DNA of 64,000 nucleotides from Bostrychus sinensis (GCA_020698575.1 CM036252.1:25119206-25183205); one strand, 5' to 3'; positions 25,690 to 39,282 are shown, counted from the stretch's first letter. Notes: generated by a model not told the origin, from the letters alone. Numbers and translations are program-made.

Positions 25690-28600
25690 TCAGAAAGGCG
25701 TCTGTAGGTGTGTGCAGTGTTGTGAAGGTGTGGACGAGTTGGATGAGGACGTGTTGGAGGTGGAGCTATTTGCCGCTCGAGAGGAAGGGCTGGAGCCACA
25801 CAGTTGCAGCTCCTCTAGTTTCTTCAAGTATTCATCTCGGAGAGCCAACAGCTCCTTGTAGCGCTGTTCCACCGGGCTCTGCTGTGGAAGAAGCAAACAC
25901 ACAGGTATTACAAATCATGCATTTATGACAAGTCCATTTTAAGGCACTTTACCTTATTTTCTCATATTTGTTCTACAGTGTTTATATGGCTGCATGAAAA
26001 AGCACATCACATATACATGGAAAAAGAATGTAACGTGAAAAAGTACAATATAAAGTAAATCTATATAATTGCTTGTAAGCTACACTGAAAAGTACTGCAT
26101 TGTTTTGTATTGTATTGTACTGCATGACTGTTCAGACATTCATTTTAAACAACCAACACACAAAGAAACTTGAGACAACAGAATTTAATGCTTTTTTTTT
26201 TTTTTACATATACAGTACTACTCATACCTGTTGTCTTATGCGTGGGTTCCAACGGATGTAGTAAGATACCCAAAGCTCTAGGTGGCGCATGCTGGCAACA
26301 GGACAGAGCACCATATTGGGCTCTGGAGTGTAGAAGGGGTTTAGATAAATGTCTGTTTTACTGTTGACCAGGGACCAAAGTGACACAGTCTTGATCCTCA
26401 CATCCTGCAAGGTACAAGTAAAAATAACTTGTTATAGAAAAAGGAAAACCAAAGCATTGGACAAAGCAGTGTGTATGTAGTGCCATACATTTTGATCTCG
26501 AGCGTTCTCACAGTTGTAAAGGAACGTCCCAAACCGGCAGCTGTAAAGATGATCCAGGATTGTCAGCAGGAGGCGCTCATTGAACTCAAAGGCTGTGGGA
26601 AACTGAGGAGAGCAGAACTTATTAGTAAAGGTAATGATCTGTAGGCACATTAATACTGGTACACTTTGGGTCAGTTTGGTATGACACTGTTCCTATAAGA
26701 GAGATAGAAATAGTATCATATAGTGAGATATAAATTGCATGAAGAAAAAATGCAAAAAAGGTGCTACCATAATTAAAAATAAAGAAGAGTAGAACTAATG
26801 TAAAAAAATGCAAAAAAAAGAATGGTGATGCTGATATCTTAGAACTAACTACAGAAGCCAATTGAATATTTTGTCATAGATGTTTATAGTAGCTTTCAGT
26901 AATACAGGTCATCCTATAATTTAACAGATATATTTTGACTTCCTGTACCAATTTCCTATATTTTAGACACTCACTATTCATCCATGTTATGTTCCTGTTT
27001 AATGCTATGCACTTTTTGCATTAGTATTAGCAAATGCAATCATTGTCAAACTCAGTTGTAGCTAATTAGTAGCACATACTCTTCTTGTAATTTATTTATC
27101 TAACAAACAAGACAAACATTGTTTTTTCTTTAACATGGCATTTTAGCCCATGTAACAATTCTCGATCATTCAATTAACTTGAACGACTTAATATGCTTAA
27201 CTGGCATGCGTCCGTCCCCTTTTTGACAAATGAAACTGGCCTGTAATGACTCGACATGTACAGTGGCTTAAAGCATCAGTTAAAGGTCACCTATTTTGTC
27301 TTTTCTTTTTTGTCCTTCCCATTAAATTTTCCATTTACTGTTTGGCAGGTAATTTAAATGACATATTATTTTAATCTGAAAAATAGAGCCTAGGCCCCTC
27401 CCCCACATGTGCACAAGCGTTACCTGCTTAGTCATTTGCCACACACAGTCGATGAATTGCACAAAGATGGGGGATCTGTCCTGGTCGGCATGGTTTTTGT
27501 CACCGTGACCTATCCTCTGAACACACAAGCACATGGCCTTAAGTCAGTATAAAGCCCAACAATATTATAGTGACTTCAAAAACTACCTACATTTACAATT
27601 TTGTCAATTTCTATGTGTTTTTAACAAAAGATAATTCTGTGTTTTTTTTATATTCTGGGTAAATTACAGAAGACAGACAGATACTTACCGAGGCAAACTT
27701 GTGTCCAAAGCTGATCCATTCTTTTTCAATTAGCACCTAAACAAAGAAAAGTGTTAAAGCTCTGAATAACTGCTGCAACCTCTGTGTCCTGTGTTGTCCT
27801 CCCAGTGTCATACTCCTGTTTACTACATGCAGGAGCCAAATGCTTCGCCACAAAAAACAAGCTTTAGTTTTAATTTTTAGCATGAACTGGCTAAACAAGG
27901 GGTCAAAATATGCCTCTACAAATTAGTTTTTTCAATATGTTAGCAGTTATAACATGTCATGTTGTGCAATTAGCATACCTCAAACCCTCTGAGTGTGCGG
28001 TAGTGACTGTCCAGCATCAGCATGGCCAGAGAGGTGAGCTGTGCAGTCCGGTCCCAGCCGTCACTGCAGTGCACCACCACCGAGTTTCCAGCGGACACCT
28101 TATCTGCCACCTGAATGGCCCCTGACAACACCAGCTACACACACAACAAGAGAACAATAATAAACCTCTAGTAAAGATAATATAAAATAGCCATTAGCCA
28201 AACCAGGTATAATTTTGACCTTGACATGTTCGAGCCAGTGTGTGGACTCCAGACTTGAGAGCCAATGAGATTCTTCCACATTTGGATAGACAATATCTTT
28301 GAGTTTCTTTAGTGATTCCCTCATGACATGAATATTTTGGATGTCCAGAAAGATGAGTTCTGCATTTTGGTACTCGTCACCTTCATAACCTCCCCCAGTG
28401 GCCTAGAGGTTTAAACAGAGTGAGAAGAAGAGTGTGAATACATGAATGCTTGACAAAAGTAGTATTCCTGCTACATTAGACAGACTGACAGACACTGACC
28501 TTGTTGGCTACAGCGTTAACATTAGGCCGAGCGTCATATATAGTGAGTTTAGGCGTTTCGTTGGCCTCCCTGATCATATCCAGATAGCGCTCGTCGTCCT

Positions 28601-31600
28601 TGTTCCTCTTACCAGACATTCCCACCAGAGGCTGACTGCAGCGCACTATTACTGCCTGGTTTTCTCTGTGGATCCAGGACAATACCTGCACAACACAGCA
28701 CATCAATTCTTAGAAATCACATGACCTGCCAAGTTGCCAAGTAACACCCAACTTGCGCACATGATCAAAGTTCCCAAAAATGTGCTTTCACTGGACTAAA
28801 GGGTCATGTGGTGTGACTCTTATGCACATTTGTGATTTGTGTTGTATAGGTATATAATCTGACTAGAGTTGCTCGAGCGTTGGATCCCCCTCTCACCGGT
28901 ATACGTCCCCTCGACCTGAAGGCAGCCACTCTTCTCAGATCCTCATCTTTACTTTTGTATGGTACAGCTAACACAGTGGGGTAGGTGTCGCACAGCTCGT
29001 AGTGCTTGTTGATGAATGCAATACGCCACTTGTTATTGGGTAAACCCTATAAAACAAACAACTCAATCAGACTCTGCATGGTGTTATGAAACACTTATTC
29101 CACACATAGTACATGCCAATGTGCTGCCTTACCTGCCGCCTCAGCTCATCCATGGCTTTATAGACATTCCAGCCATTCTCTTCATACTTTTCCTGTGTCA
29201 CATATGCAAACAGTGGCTGCAGAGGGAAACAGAATGGTTAGTTGTGTAAATACAGTTGTAAAAAGTCTATGAAGTGTAGCAGACAAATATGTTGATGTTA
29301 AACTTTCATATTTATTTAAGCATTAAAGACTCTATATAGATTCTAGTTGCACATTCCTGGTTTGGAGAAGCAGACAGGAGTAGTGCAGGCTTTGTGATTC
29401 ACATGGCTGCTAATAGGGCCAGTAAAACACTTTTTAATAGCTAAATCAGATACTTAAAAAGTACAGTCAGGGCCAGTAAGCATTACATAGAATGAGTTTA
29501 CATGCATTTATTACCTCTGCCAAAGATGTTATGTTTTTTAGTTTGTTTGCAAGATAAAGAGTAATGATTGGTTTTTGATTTAAAAAAATCTATAAAGGTC
29601 AGGAATGGACCAAAGGAAGGGTTTGATTTGGAGATAAGATAACTCTACTATAATCCAAGAGGTCATTAAAGCGACAAATGATTCTTTTTGTGGATTCTGT
29701 ATCACTGGGAAAAAGGGCTTTGTTTGCCCCTGAACTAGAAGCTCCTCAGTTCAAATCCATATTTAAAGTACTATATCTTTATTCTTTTGGGGATGGGGCT
29801 TGTGCCTTGTGTTATCTATGTGGTCCTAGTTTCTCCATATTTTTCTTTTTATTTCTATTGCTCCTATGTGTCAGCACCAGGTGTGTGCTGACAACATTCT
29901 AGGAATCAATTAGCTCCAAAAGTAACTAACAGACCAACATTTACAAAAACAATAAATCATCCTTATAAAGTTGTCATTCAGATCATACACAATTCAAGAG
30001 CATTACTAATGTGTGGTATTTATAGATTACACTCATTCTTGACCATGACCATTTTAAAGTATTCTTTATTGGGCAGAACCGGGTCCTAACCTGAAGAGTA
30101 GCTTTTGTAGCATGAGGCAATGCTATCTTTCAAAAACCACTAACCTTATAGTGTGCAGTGTATTGTTCTATTTTGGTTCCTAATTCACTCTATGATTTCA
30201 CACCTTAGGCAGAGAGCTGTGTTGTGGGCGGCTGGCTGTGTGTCACACTTTTAAAAAGAGCTGCCTATCTGCATTACAGCCTCGAAAGCAATGTGAAAAC
30301 CACACTTTTTCTTAATGATAACACATAAAAATTCCAAAATATCACCATGCAAAAACAATGTATTTAGCATATTTCCATGAATATATAATCTAGAAAAATG
30401 ACTGGGACAACAAGTATCTAAAAGTCTAACAGACTAACAAACCTTTTAAATTTGATAATCAACATAGATATTATACTTGTAAGTCTTACCAGTCCGTGTG
30501 AGAGTGGAAAGGCAAGTCTGAAAAGAAGATCGAAGATGTCTCGCCTGCTGTGACCCTCCTGCTTCAATGCAAACCTAAGATTCCTCATGTCCTGGAGATG
30601 CAAGAACAATTAATATATTTTAATACCTAGAAGAAAATACACCTTTACAATATGCCTACTGGGGGTGCTCAAATCATGCAGCGATAAACTGTATGACTAA
30701 AAACAACTTTTGTGTCCCTGAATCTGACCTTGCAGGTGATGTCCAGGCCGTACGAGTTCTCTCCTCGGCTTGAGGCTCCTCCCATCTTCTCAACCCGACT
30801 GATGGCGCCCAGAGGAACATCAAGTATCACCATCACATCCTAAGACACAAGTGCTATTATATAACCTGATTTATTTATATTTTCATCTCCTTTGTAAATA
30901 TCGACTCATCTTTTGATACATTTTAGTACCCATCTACTCCACTAAATTCACTGCATTCCTTTTTACATTTCACTGTAGCAATGTTCTATTTCTGTAGTGC
31001 TTATTCATCTGCCTTTTTGAGTTATGGTCTTTGCTGTTGCTATGTGAATGGGTGGGATGTGAAGGGACTAAGGAGTTTAGTTTCCATTTACAAAGTAATA
31101 TAAAGTGAAGCAATGTTTCATTGCTGTGACCTGGGTTGCCATACATATTCAGTTTGAAAGTGAAATGGGTCTGTCATCCCTTCCCGTCACTACCATTACA
31201 CCCAAAATAAATTGGGCAGGCTTTTTTGCAATGTTATGACCTATTTGGCACGTGCATTTTAAAACCTATTTCCCAGTTTCATGTAATTAAAACAAGGCTT
31301 CAAATAGGTCAGGCATCGGACCTATATTCAACCACCCTGTGACCCACTCTTGGGTCCTAACCTGCCATTTGGTAACCACTGGACTGGACTTAGTATTTAT
31401 GTAGCAAAGAAAATAACTAGATGGCTGTTTAATTATGTTACCTAATGGCAATGTGGGCGAAAGCTATGGGCCAATATTTTTTACAACTGGCTTTCTTAGC
31501 TATATCCACTGCACAGAATGAGACTTACAGCGTCCGAGCTCCTGAAGTAGAGTCTGTAGTTAGTGATCAACACTTTGCCTTTCACTGGTCCGTTGAATGG

Positions 31601-33370
31601 ACAGATGTAGATGACTTCTTTCTCTGCAAGAACACATAAATATACACATGAACTCTATCTCATGAGTTCACTTCTAAATCTACACTTCAAGAGAAGAGAA
31701 AGCAGAAGAGAGAGACGCCAGGGTAGTTATAAATAATGACTAGAGTGGTGAGCTCGGTAACAAGATTTTCCACTGAGTACAGTACAGGTAAGTTTAGGAT
31801 TATTACAACTGGCAATGTTTTATGTACTTGTAATACACAGCACAAAGAGAATAATTTAAGGTGCTTGAGACAATTTAACATTTGTCACAGTGAAAATTCC
31901 AATTCCCATATTTCCAAGAAAAGCATAACAACCTTTTCCACTTGAAGAAAGTAAAACTATACAAATTCAGCATTGCAAAAAATATTTTTTCATGACATCA
32001 AACTTAAACATGAACTACACAATTTTTTTCTTATATTATAGGAAACCTGTGTAATAGTTTAATAGTATATTGTCAAAGAAATCATCTGTTAAAAAATGTT
32101 CTTTCTGATGTAATTTAGGCTTATTAAAGATATTAATCTGCTGGCACACTCCAACAAGGGACGTTCTGATTGGGTGTTAAATAACGGCTAATGGGAAGTT
32201 CGAGCAACAGTGATAAAAAGACAAATGTACATTGGAAAAAAGGGAAGCAAAGTAAACTGCAGATAAAAATTGATGTGACACAAGAAGTGATGTTTCACCA
32301 GGCAGCCATTATTTCATTTTAGTAGAGCAACCAATGGGAGCTTGATAGTAAAGATTAGATGACATATTAAGGTCATGTTGTTTCACGCACAATCTGCAAT
32401 TAGGTGAACACTTATGTCAAATACAAAAAAAGCATACTTTCACTTACTGTTCTCCCAACATGTTAGGTTAATAGAATCAAGAGTATACATTTACACAAAT
32501 TAAACCACCTTGTGATTCAGTGGCACTCAGATAAGGGTTGCTATTTAATTTGATAGGTGTTGAGTGGGAGGCGAGATCTAACAGCCCATTTCTAATAGCT
32601 TGTGGTTCTTATAATATCTGGGTATGACCAAGTGTTATGCATGTAGTCACCTATAACTCCATCCTCCCCGGGCAGCAGCGACACATCAGTCAGTGGCTCC
32701 ATCTTTAGAGAGTCTCTGGACACCTGCAAACACAAATGAGGAAATGTAGCTGAATGAAAGAATATTGGAATGACTTTCATATCAATGATGTAAGGCTGAG
32801 AAAGAGGATCTTACACACTGAGCACACATTACATACATTATTGCAGAAGTTGTGATGCTAAGATATCCTGCTTAGTTGCTTTTAATTAACTAATCAGTTC
32901 CACAGTGTTCTGTGCCTGACATTTGAGAAAAGTAAAATTTTAGATTTGCATATTCACAGAAAAATGATGTACATGTTTTAAATGAAATATACAAAAATGC
33001 AATATATATAATTGTTTCTCCAAATTATGATTTAAACCTTCATTTCTCACTTTATCCTAATAGGTAGTAAAACTAGGAAAATTGTAAAACCATAGACAAA
33101 ATGTGAAGAAAATAATTCTAAGACCAATTAATTTTTTACAAAATAAAGAAAATATATGGGGATACTGTCTGAAAAAGTATTTTTATAAGTTTTATGTTTT
33201 TTTCATAACTGAAGGCCCAAAAATAACTTAAACATAGCATTACACAATGTATTACACAATATAATTAATATATTGTAGGATGCCTGACTGAATTATTCTA
33301 GGTGTGAGCTTACACTGGAGATGTGTGTGTCCAAAGAGTTGGAGTTGTAGACAGACACGGGTGAGGCCAT
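25690..33370 (-). CDS. mtm1: myotubularin (PI3P / PI(3,5)P2 3-phosphatase)
   Basis: Orthologue of the human X-linked myotubular myopathy gene; dephosphorylates PI3P and PI(3,5)P2 on endosomes and is needed for muscle triads. The 15 coding exons from the 5' end are 33314-33370, 32651-32723, 31529-31623, 30729-30839, 30490-30591, 29133-29216, 28897-29046, 28500-28685, 28220-28402, 27979-28134, 27689-27736, 27424-27516, 26489-26602, 26228-26404 and 25690-25881. They sum to 1821 nt, giving 606 residues (human 603). The start ATG (33368-33370) has an in-frame TGA two codons upstream. The PH-GRAM domain carries EKEVIYICPFNG; the phosphatase loop is HCSDGWDRT (Cys370, Arg376). A coiled coil (VEQRYKELLALRDEYLKKLEELQL), a Ser-rich linker and QTPF, a PDZ-ligand-like end close to human QTHF, follow. 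No break is seen. mtmr1 lies downstream in the same direction. Confidence 0.96.
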
Positions 33371-33412
33371 CACTCAGGGAGGGCACTTCCACAGGCTGCA
33401 CACACATACACA

Positions 33413-33441
33413 CACAAACAAACAAACAAACAAACAAACAA
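33413..33441. repeat. (caaa)n microsatellite
   Basis: About seven caaa units lie just upstream of the acceptor of the first mtm1 coding exon. On the - strand this reads (tttg)n next to gtgtgtgtatgtgtgtgcag, so the repeats form part of the splice-acceptor tract. Confidence 0.85.
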
Positions 33442-33590
33442 AGCCATTAGTCAGGGGTCACTTACTAAGATCACATGAAGGGACTTTACACCATTGGATA
33501 TACTAGGCTTCAGCAATTCAAAGACTTTCAAGGAACTTGCACTACATGGTACCACACTACACCTACATAATACACATCTGTAGTCATTCA

Positions 33591-33592
<2 letters not shown>

Positions 33593-33623
<31 letters not shown>
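33593..33623. repeat. (ta)n microsatellite in mtm1 intron
   Basis: Uninterrupted ta repeat of about 30 bp. Confidence 0.9.
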
Positions 33624-33629
<6 letters not shown>

Positions 33630-33647
33630 TAAAAGACACAATTATGG

Positions 33648-33824
33648 ATGCTATTTAGTAGCTGACAGATAAGAATTAAGCCTTTATATAATTGGTGTTG
33701 AGTGGGTGGCACAGACTACATTTCTAATGGCTTGTGATTCTTATAATAGCTCAATATGACTAAGTGTTATCTGTTTATATCTTTACCTCATTTGTAACTC
33801 CATCTTTTCCTGGCAGCAGGGAGA
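33648..33824 (-). repeat. local duplicate of mtm1 second coding exon plus flank, decayed
   Basis: This stretch resembles 32539-32690 in the same orientation. Shared blocks include tgctattta, ggtgttgagtggg, catttctaat, cttataata, aagtgttat and taactccatc. The copy covers the 3' part of the exon encoding LTDVSLLPGEDGVI. In the copy (33787-33824) the frame reads VSLLPGKDGVTNE, then a good donor (GAG|gtaaag), with an acceptor-like ccctgacag. Its 38-nt length does not fit the flanking phases, so it is probably a dead exon. Confidence 0.7.
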
Positions 33825-36800
33825 CTGTCAGGGGACAAACATGACTGCACATTACAGCTATAGAGTTTTTATTTAGTCAAATATATAACAATGACTTCTC
33901 CTTGAGCAATCATATCAAAGTATGCCAACTTCATTTAAATATAGCCAGCCACTTTTCATTCATCTATTACTGGCCATTAATTCAGTGTTGACAACCTGAG
34001 TAGACTAACCAATGTTTTGATAAGGTCTCTTAGGTAATTAAACATTTTTCCTCAAATACAAATACAAAACGCTAGTACAAGTGCTGCTCATAGCATCATA
34101 TAATAAAATGCTAAGTGCATGCTAATGTAAATACAGTGTAGTTTTGGCACCTGCTACAACTGTTTGGTTGAGTTTGGTTTATAATAGACTTTGATGTAAA
34201 TAGTTATGTGTTGGTCATACTCATTGCACCTGTGTTTAAAGGCTAACCCCCTTAAGCACCATGTGCAGGTGTGGCTATTAGCTACATTATCAAAAATTAA
34301 ACAGCTCACCTGTTTCTAAGATCCGATTACTGCGCCCAACACTACACTATTATCTATAACTAACAAGAAAAGAGGGTTTAGTGTCTGAGGAGAAGAACAA
34401 TACTTTTCCAGCTGGCAGTGGTCACGGACACACCCCAGACTGAACTACATAACTGTGGATATCATATACAAGATGGGAACAAAAGATGATTTGTCATGAA
34501 TACAGTATAGAAGACAATTGTGAACTTCAAACAGAAGGGCTACAGTGACACCAGAAGAAAGTGAAAGTCTAGATTCTTATCAGACATCTCCCTGACCACA
34601 CCTGCTACAAACCTGTTGACCATGCCACAGCCTTTTATTCAACTATTAATTATTGGCAGGGTGCAATTGAATTTACAAGAAGTTCATTCATAACAATAGA
34701 GAACGAGATTGTGACGTCACATCGGTGGTCACACAAGATACATTCAACAGCAAAACAATGGAGCAATTTAGGATGTAATTTAGTCAAGTTAGTGTTAACA
34801 CAAAAGTATTCTGTTACTTTAGTGTGTGATAAATATTCACAAAGAGTGACAAAGCACGTAAAAGATTTGTTTCAAGGCTCATTTTTTTTGTTTCCTTTTT
34901 ATGCCACTGTTTCTAATATAACTCTGTGGCATTTCTCTGTCTGTGACCACCAACAAGGCAGATTCATCACTCAACTATCATTTTATGATGTAGGTTCCCG
35001 ATTTTATTGAGATCTATTGTTTGACAGTTACAGGCCAGCATCAAGGTGAAGTGTCTTGCCCAAGGACACAACGACAGTATGCAATGCTGGGAGTGGGGCT
35101 TGAACCACTGACCTGTGGGTTAGTGGGAAAGCATATCTACCAACTGAGCTACTGCCGCCCCAATATATAGTATAGTATAAATGTACTATCTTCTTGTACA
35201 GTCTACTACATTTATGGTCCTGATTATGAAACATGCCTTATATTTACTTTACTCAGCATAAGCTGCACTTAAAGAATAGGACAGAATTTGTTTGAGACTC
35301 TTATTCTGAAATGATATAGACCTCCATACAGTACCATATCCAAGCCAACAAATACAAGCCTCAAGTGGAATAGTAAGTTTGTTTTGGTACCTACAGTATT
35401 ACGGGTGTAACAATATGTTTTTGCAACAATATGATAGACATCATTTGGCATTGTTATGATACAAATCACGAACAAGATTGGCTGATTTAGGACAATAAGA
35501 ACCTTTTTCCAAAAATCACAAAAGTATACACTCTTTTTGGTCATATTTGTTAAAGAAAGTTGAAGTCTAAGAGAAACTAATCATAAATTTGCCCTTCTCT
35601 CATGTTTCATTACCCCCTGATACAATACATAGCAATACGTACTTTTTTTCCCTCTCTCCCCTTACTATATTATATCATGCTTACACAACATACATTTCTG
35701 TGGATGTCTTTGACAGAAATGAGCTACCTTTAAATTCTGTACATTCTCTGAATTTTCTGTTTCTACATACCTGGATAGCAGGGGATTGTTAAGGGTGGAT
35801 TTTTATTTTTCACCATTGCTTTTTTCTTTTTTGATCTTGTATTGTTTCTATAGTTTTACTTTCTGTGCCTTTCATTTGTTATTGTTTTTTTGGCCATTCA
35901 CAGGGAGTAAGATGGGATGGGATAACATTCTGTAAAATGTTATTGTGCATCGTATGCTAATGCAACACTGTTTAATAAATATTTGATTAAAAAAAAAATA
36001 ATAATACAACTGTACCATACCACTTTAGCATTAGCAACAAGCATACAAATTAAACTATATGACTTCATCTTCCTGCAGTTTCTATACGCTTCTAATACTT
36101 CCTCTGTGAATACTTTAATAACTCAATATCATTTCAGTTGTGGCTTGCTAGAGCCAAAGAGAAAACAGTCAAATACAGATGAAAGAAAAAGGTGAGAAAA
36201 ACATCTCTGAGTGTGAAATTTTGCCTGAACCACTTCCCAACACCTGGTCAGATCCCTCCTTCTGCTCACATGTTGTGATCAGATAACACCTTTGGCTGTA
36301 AAAAATATCAGTGTATAATATTATACGGCGCACAGGGGTCAAGGGTCATGGTGAATCATGCACTATATGGCCCTATTGAGCAAAGCAGAAAAGGAAGTAA
36401 AATGTATTTCTATGCCAGTAAAATGTAATAAAACTTTAAAAATCATTTAGCATGACGTTTTAGATTACTTACTAAAAACGTCAAAAGCTGTATGCAAGTT
36501 CTTGGTCATTCAAAACAAAGTAAAGTAGTTAAGCATCTGATTCTAGTTTAAAAAAGTCACTAAGAGAAAATATATAAGTAAATTATATAATGGAATAAGG
36601 TTACATGCTACAATACTGAAATTACCAAAAGTTCAATGCCCATAAAGGTGCTCATTCATACAAACAATACTGCTGTAGTTAACACATAAGCATCTACAAA
36701 GAGTGGTTGTAAGCTAATATATCTTCCTCAAACTATTGAGCCACCAATATAGGACTCCACAGTGCAACCAATTCATTCACATTAGAAACTAATAATAGAC

Positions 36801-38523
36801 TTTGGTAAAATGCAGTTAGCAGCAGACATGTGAATGCAACATTAAACCTTGTTGAACAAATTACGTACCTCTAAGTGGATGTGCTAGGACTTGTCTTAGC
36901 ACTTGGCTCATGAATATAGCAGCAGTACAATTACTGAAAAGGTCCAAAAATACTATGGGTTGTTAATGCAGCTGATAAAAGTGGTGTGAAATAGTCATAT
37001 GCTGTAAAAGCAATAGGGAAACAATAAACATCAAATTCCTGAGTTCGATTACGTTTTAGATGTGGGACATAAATGCAGTAATACATAGGATTTCTTCATT
37101 ACAACATAAATATATATACAAACAAAGTCTGACATTTTTAATGGGTTATCCCAATTTTTGTCTAATTAAAAAGGAAAAGTAGTCCATCAAATGCATTTCT
37201 TTTTGCTCAAGCCTACCACTACTCACAGCTCTAAGTTACAATAGCCATGTGGTTAGTTTCCCTTCCTCTGGAGCGGTAGGTCCAAGGTAGGATTCTCCCA
37301 CCACCTGAGGCAAAAAAAAAAAAGGTCCAGCCAGAGTTTGTGCCATCCAAAACCTGGGAGAATGGAGAGAAACTCATGCTCAAAATATTCTTGCAAATGA
37401 TTCCCTCTGGCGAAAAAAGGGAGCAGCCAAACGGGACTTTTTTCTGTTATAATATCTACATCTACATACATGACAAGAGAAAAAACAACTGACAATACAG
37501 TGTTATTAGATATCTATCAATTACTGACCCTAATAATATAGAAGAAAATGTGTTAAAGTTTACAAAAATATGGGAAATAGCAGTAATTGTATAGGTAAAA
37601 ACATAAGCTGAAACACTGCAGAAACTATTAGGCAAAGTCATCAAAATACACTTGAATAACAATTTAAAAGCATGAAATGCATCCCTCCTTTTACTTTCAG
37701 ACATAACACAAGCTACAAAGCACTAGATGTTTACACACGAGCAGACCTAACAATAGGATATCCTGTTGCTCCTCCCCCCAAAAATGCATGACCTGTTGTA
37801 GCACACCTGGCCTAATATTTCTCAATGACGTGGGAACTGTATTGACATTGCATGAGCAGCTCAGATTATTGTAAATTTATATTGTCTGAATAATAGAAGC
37901 ACATAACAATGCCAAAAGATGCTCCACGGTGCATTTGTTACGACCAGTCAGCTGCAGACATTTAAAACACAGTAGGAAAGCCAAACAATCAAGCTTTCAC
38001 TTATAGAAGAAGAGAACTTTGCATGTTAGGCAACAACAAACGGCATTATGTAAATTACTTAGGTACAGAGTAGTGGAAGTAAATGAACCGTGAGGACACA
38101 ATTGTCGTAACCCTGGTACTTTGATGTGGTACAGTCAGCTCGTATTCTAATAGATACCTATGGAGAAGTTGGCGGTGTAAGTTGTCAATTCAAAGCTACA
38201 CGAGTGCGTTTAGCTACATTATCACAAGCAGGACAGGTTTACTCTCGCAACATCAGCTAAACGTAACCGGTAAAGACAAAGTACTACAGAACCGAGGCCC
38301 ACTTATAGCCCCAAACTGAACTTTTCCAACTTGGCTATTCCAGTGGGCACAGCTGTGGAGTTGCACCAGGAAATAGCGGAGGCCTAGACGGAACGACAGC
38401 TTATTATGGCCGAAATATGAGCTATAAATATCCCGCAGTGAACACAAACCGTGGTTAATATTCTCGCAAAAGCATCGCAGAAGGCTTCATTAGGCTACAG
38501 CACGGACGAATGCTTTTACTTAC
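33825..38523. other. mtm1 intron 1
   Basis: Intron between the non-coding first exon and the first coding exon. It is AT-rich, with one tRNA-derived SINE-like repeat near 35.03-35.16 kb and no other supported gene. The open frames have no recognisable product. Confidence 0.65.
35028..35161 (-). mobile_element. tRNA-derived SINE-like element
   Basis: Read on the - strand it starts ggggcggcagtagctcag, an A-box-like tRNA head, and has a B-box-like ggttcaagccc. The downstream body tccttgggcaagacacttc is a block I know from many fish repeats. The cloverleaf is not preserved as a real tRNA. It lies in mtm1 intron 1. Subfamily not assigned. Confidence 0.75.
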
Positions 38524-38640
38524 CCGCAAAGTGCGTTTCTCCCGTGGTTGAATGTCGATCTGTTTCCCTCAAGCCACAGTAGGAACTCGCTCTGCGTCAC
38601 GTGTCAGACCGTCATGGCGCGGATTGGCTGGTTGTCAAAT
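38524..38640 (-). promoter_or_regulatory. mtm1: mtm1 promoter and non-coding exon 1
   Basis: On the - strand a consensus donor (gcgg|gtaagt) places the end of a 5' UTR exon at 38524. The sequence upstream is CpG-rich and TATA-less. It has an E-box tcacgtg (38597-38603) and an inverted CCAAT box (attgg, 38623-38627). The coding part starts 5.1 kb away at 33370. The link of this exon to mtm1 is inferred from strand, donor and promoter features. Confidence 0.6.
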
Positions 38641-38948
38641 TGGACCCCGCAAGGTGTCCAGGGAAGTGAAGTTTAACAACAATTAGCCTCTCCAGTACGT
38701 CCACCCAGACTTTTAACAACTCTTAATATAATTAGGAAACGTAAATGAGTTTTTATTTATTGTTTAGTAATTTTTTTGAAATGTAACCCGGAATATATAA
38801 TGACATGACAAATATATAGACTAATAAAAATTATTTAATTTTAAATGGATTCTAACTTATCATTTTTAAATTAGATTTCACAGTTTTAAATGTAATTCTT
38901 GTACATGTAATTTTAAAACTTGTCCTTTTTTTCTCTAAAGCAATTTGC

Positions 38949-39078
<130 letters not shown>

Positions 39079-39204
39079 GTTCAAAAATATTACTTTAAAA
39101 TTATTTTTAGCCATCAGCCAGTGTTTTTTGTAACATTTTTATGAAAACATTGCATAGTCTGAAGTTTTATTGTTGGGGGGCCGCAAAAGATTTTCAGACA
39201 TTAA

Positions 39205-39282
39205 GGGGGGCCATGACACTCCTGACTTACTGGAATGGCTGAATTGTGCTATACAAATAAACTTGCCTTGCCTTGGCTTGCC
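39205..39282 (+). mobile_element. LINE 3' tail fragment
   Basis: The string ttgtgctatacaaataaac followed by cttgc-type short repeats resembles the 3' tail of common fish LINEs. No coding part remains. Confidence 0.45.

Noticed and set aside
35028..35161. Possible functional tRNA gene
   Set aside because: A- and B-box-like parts are present, but the cloverleaf is degenerate and the body is a known type of dispersed repeat, so it is a SINE-like element.
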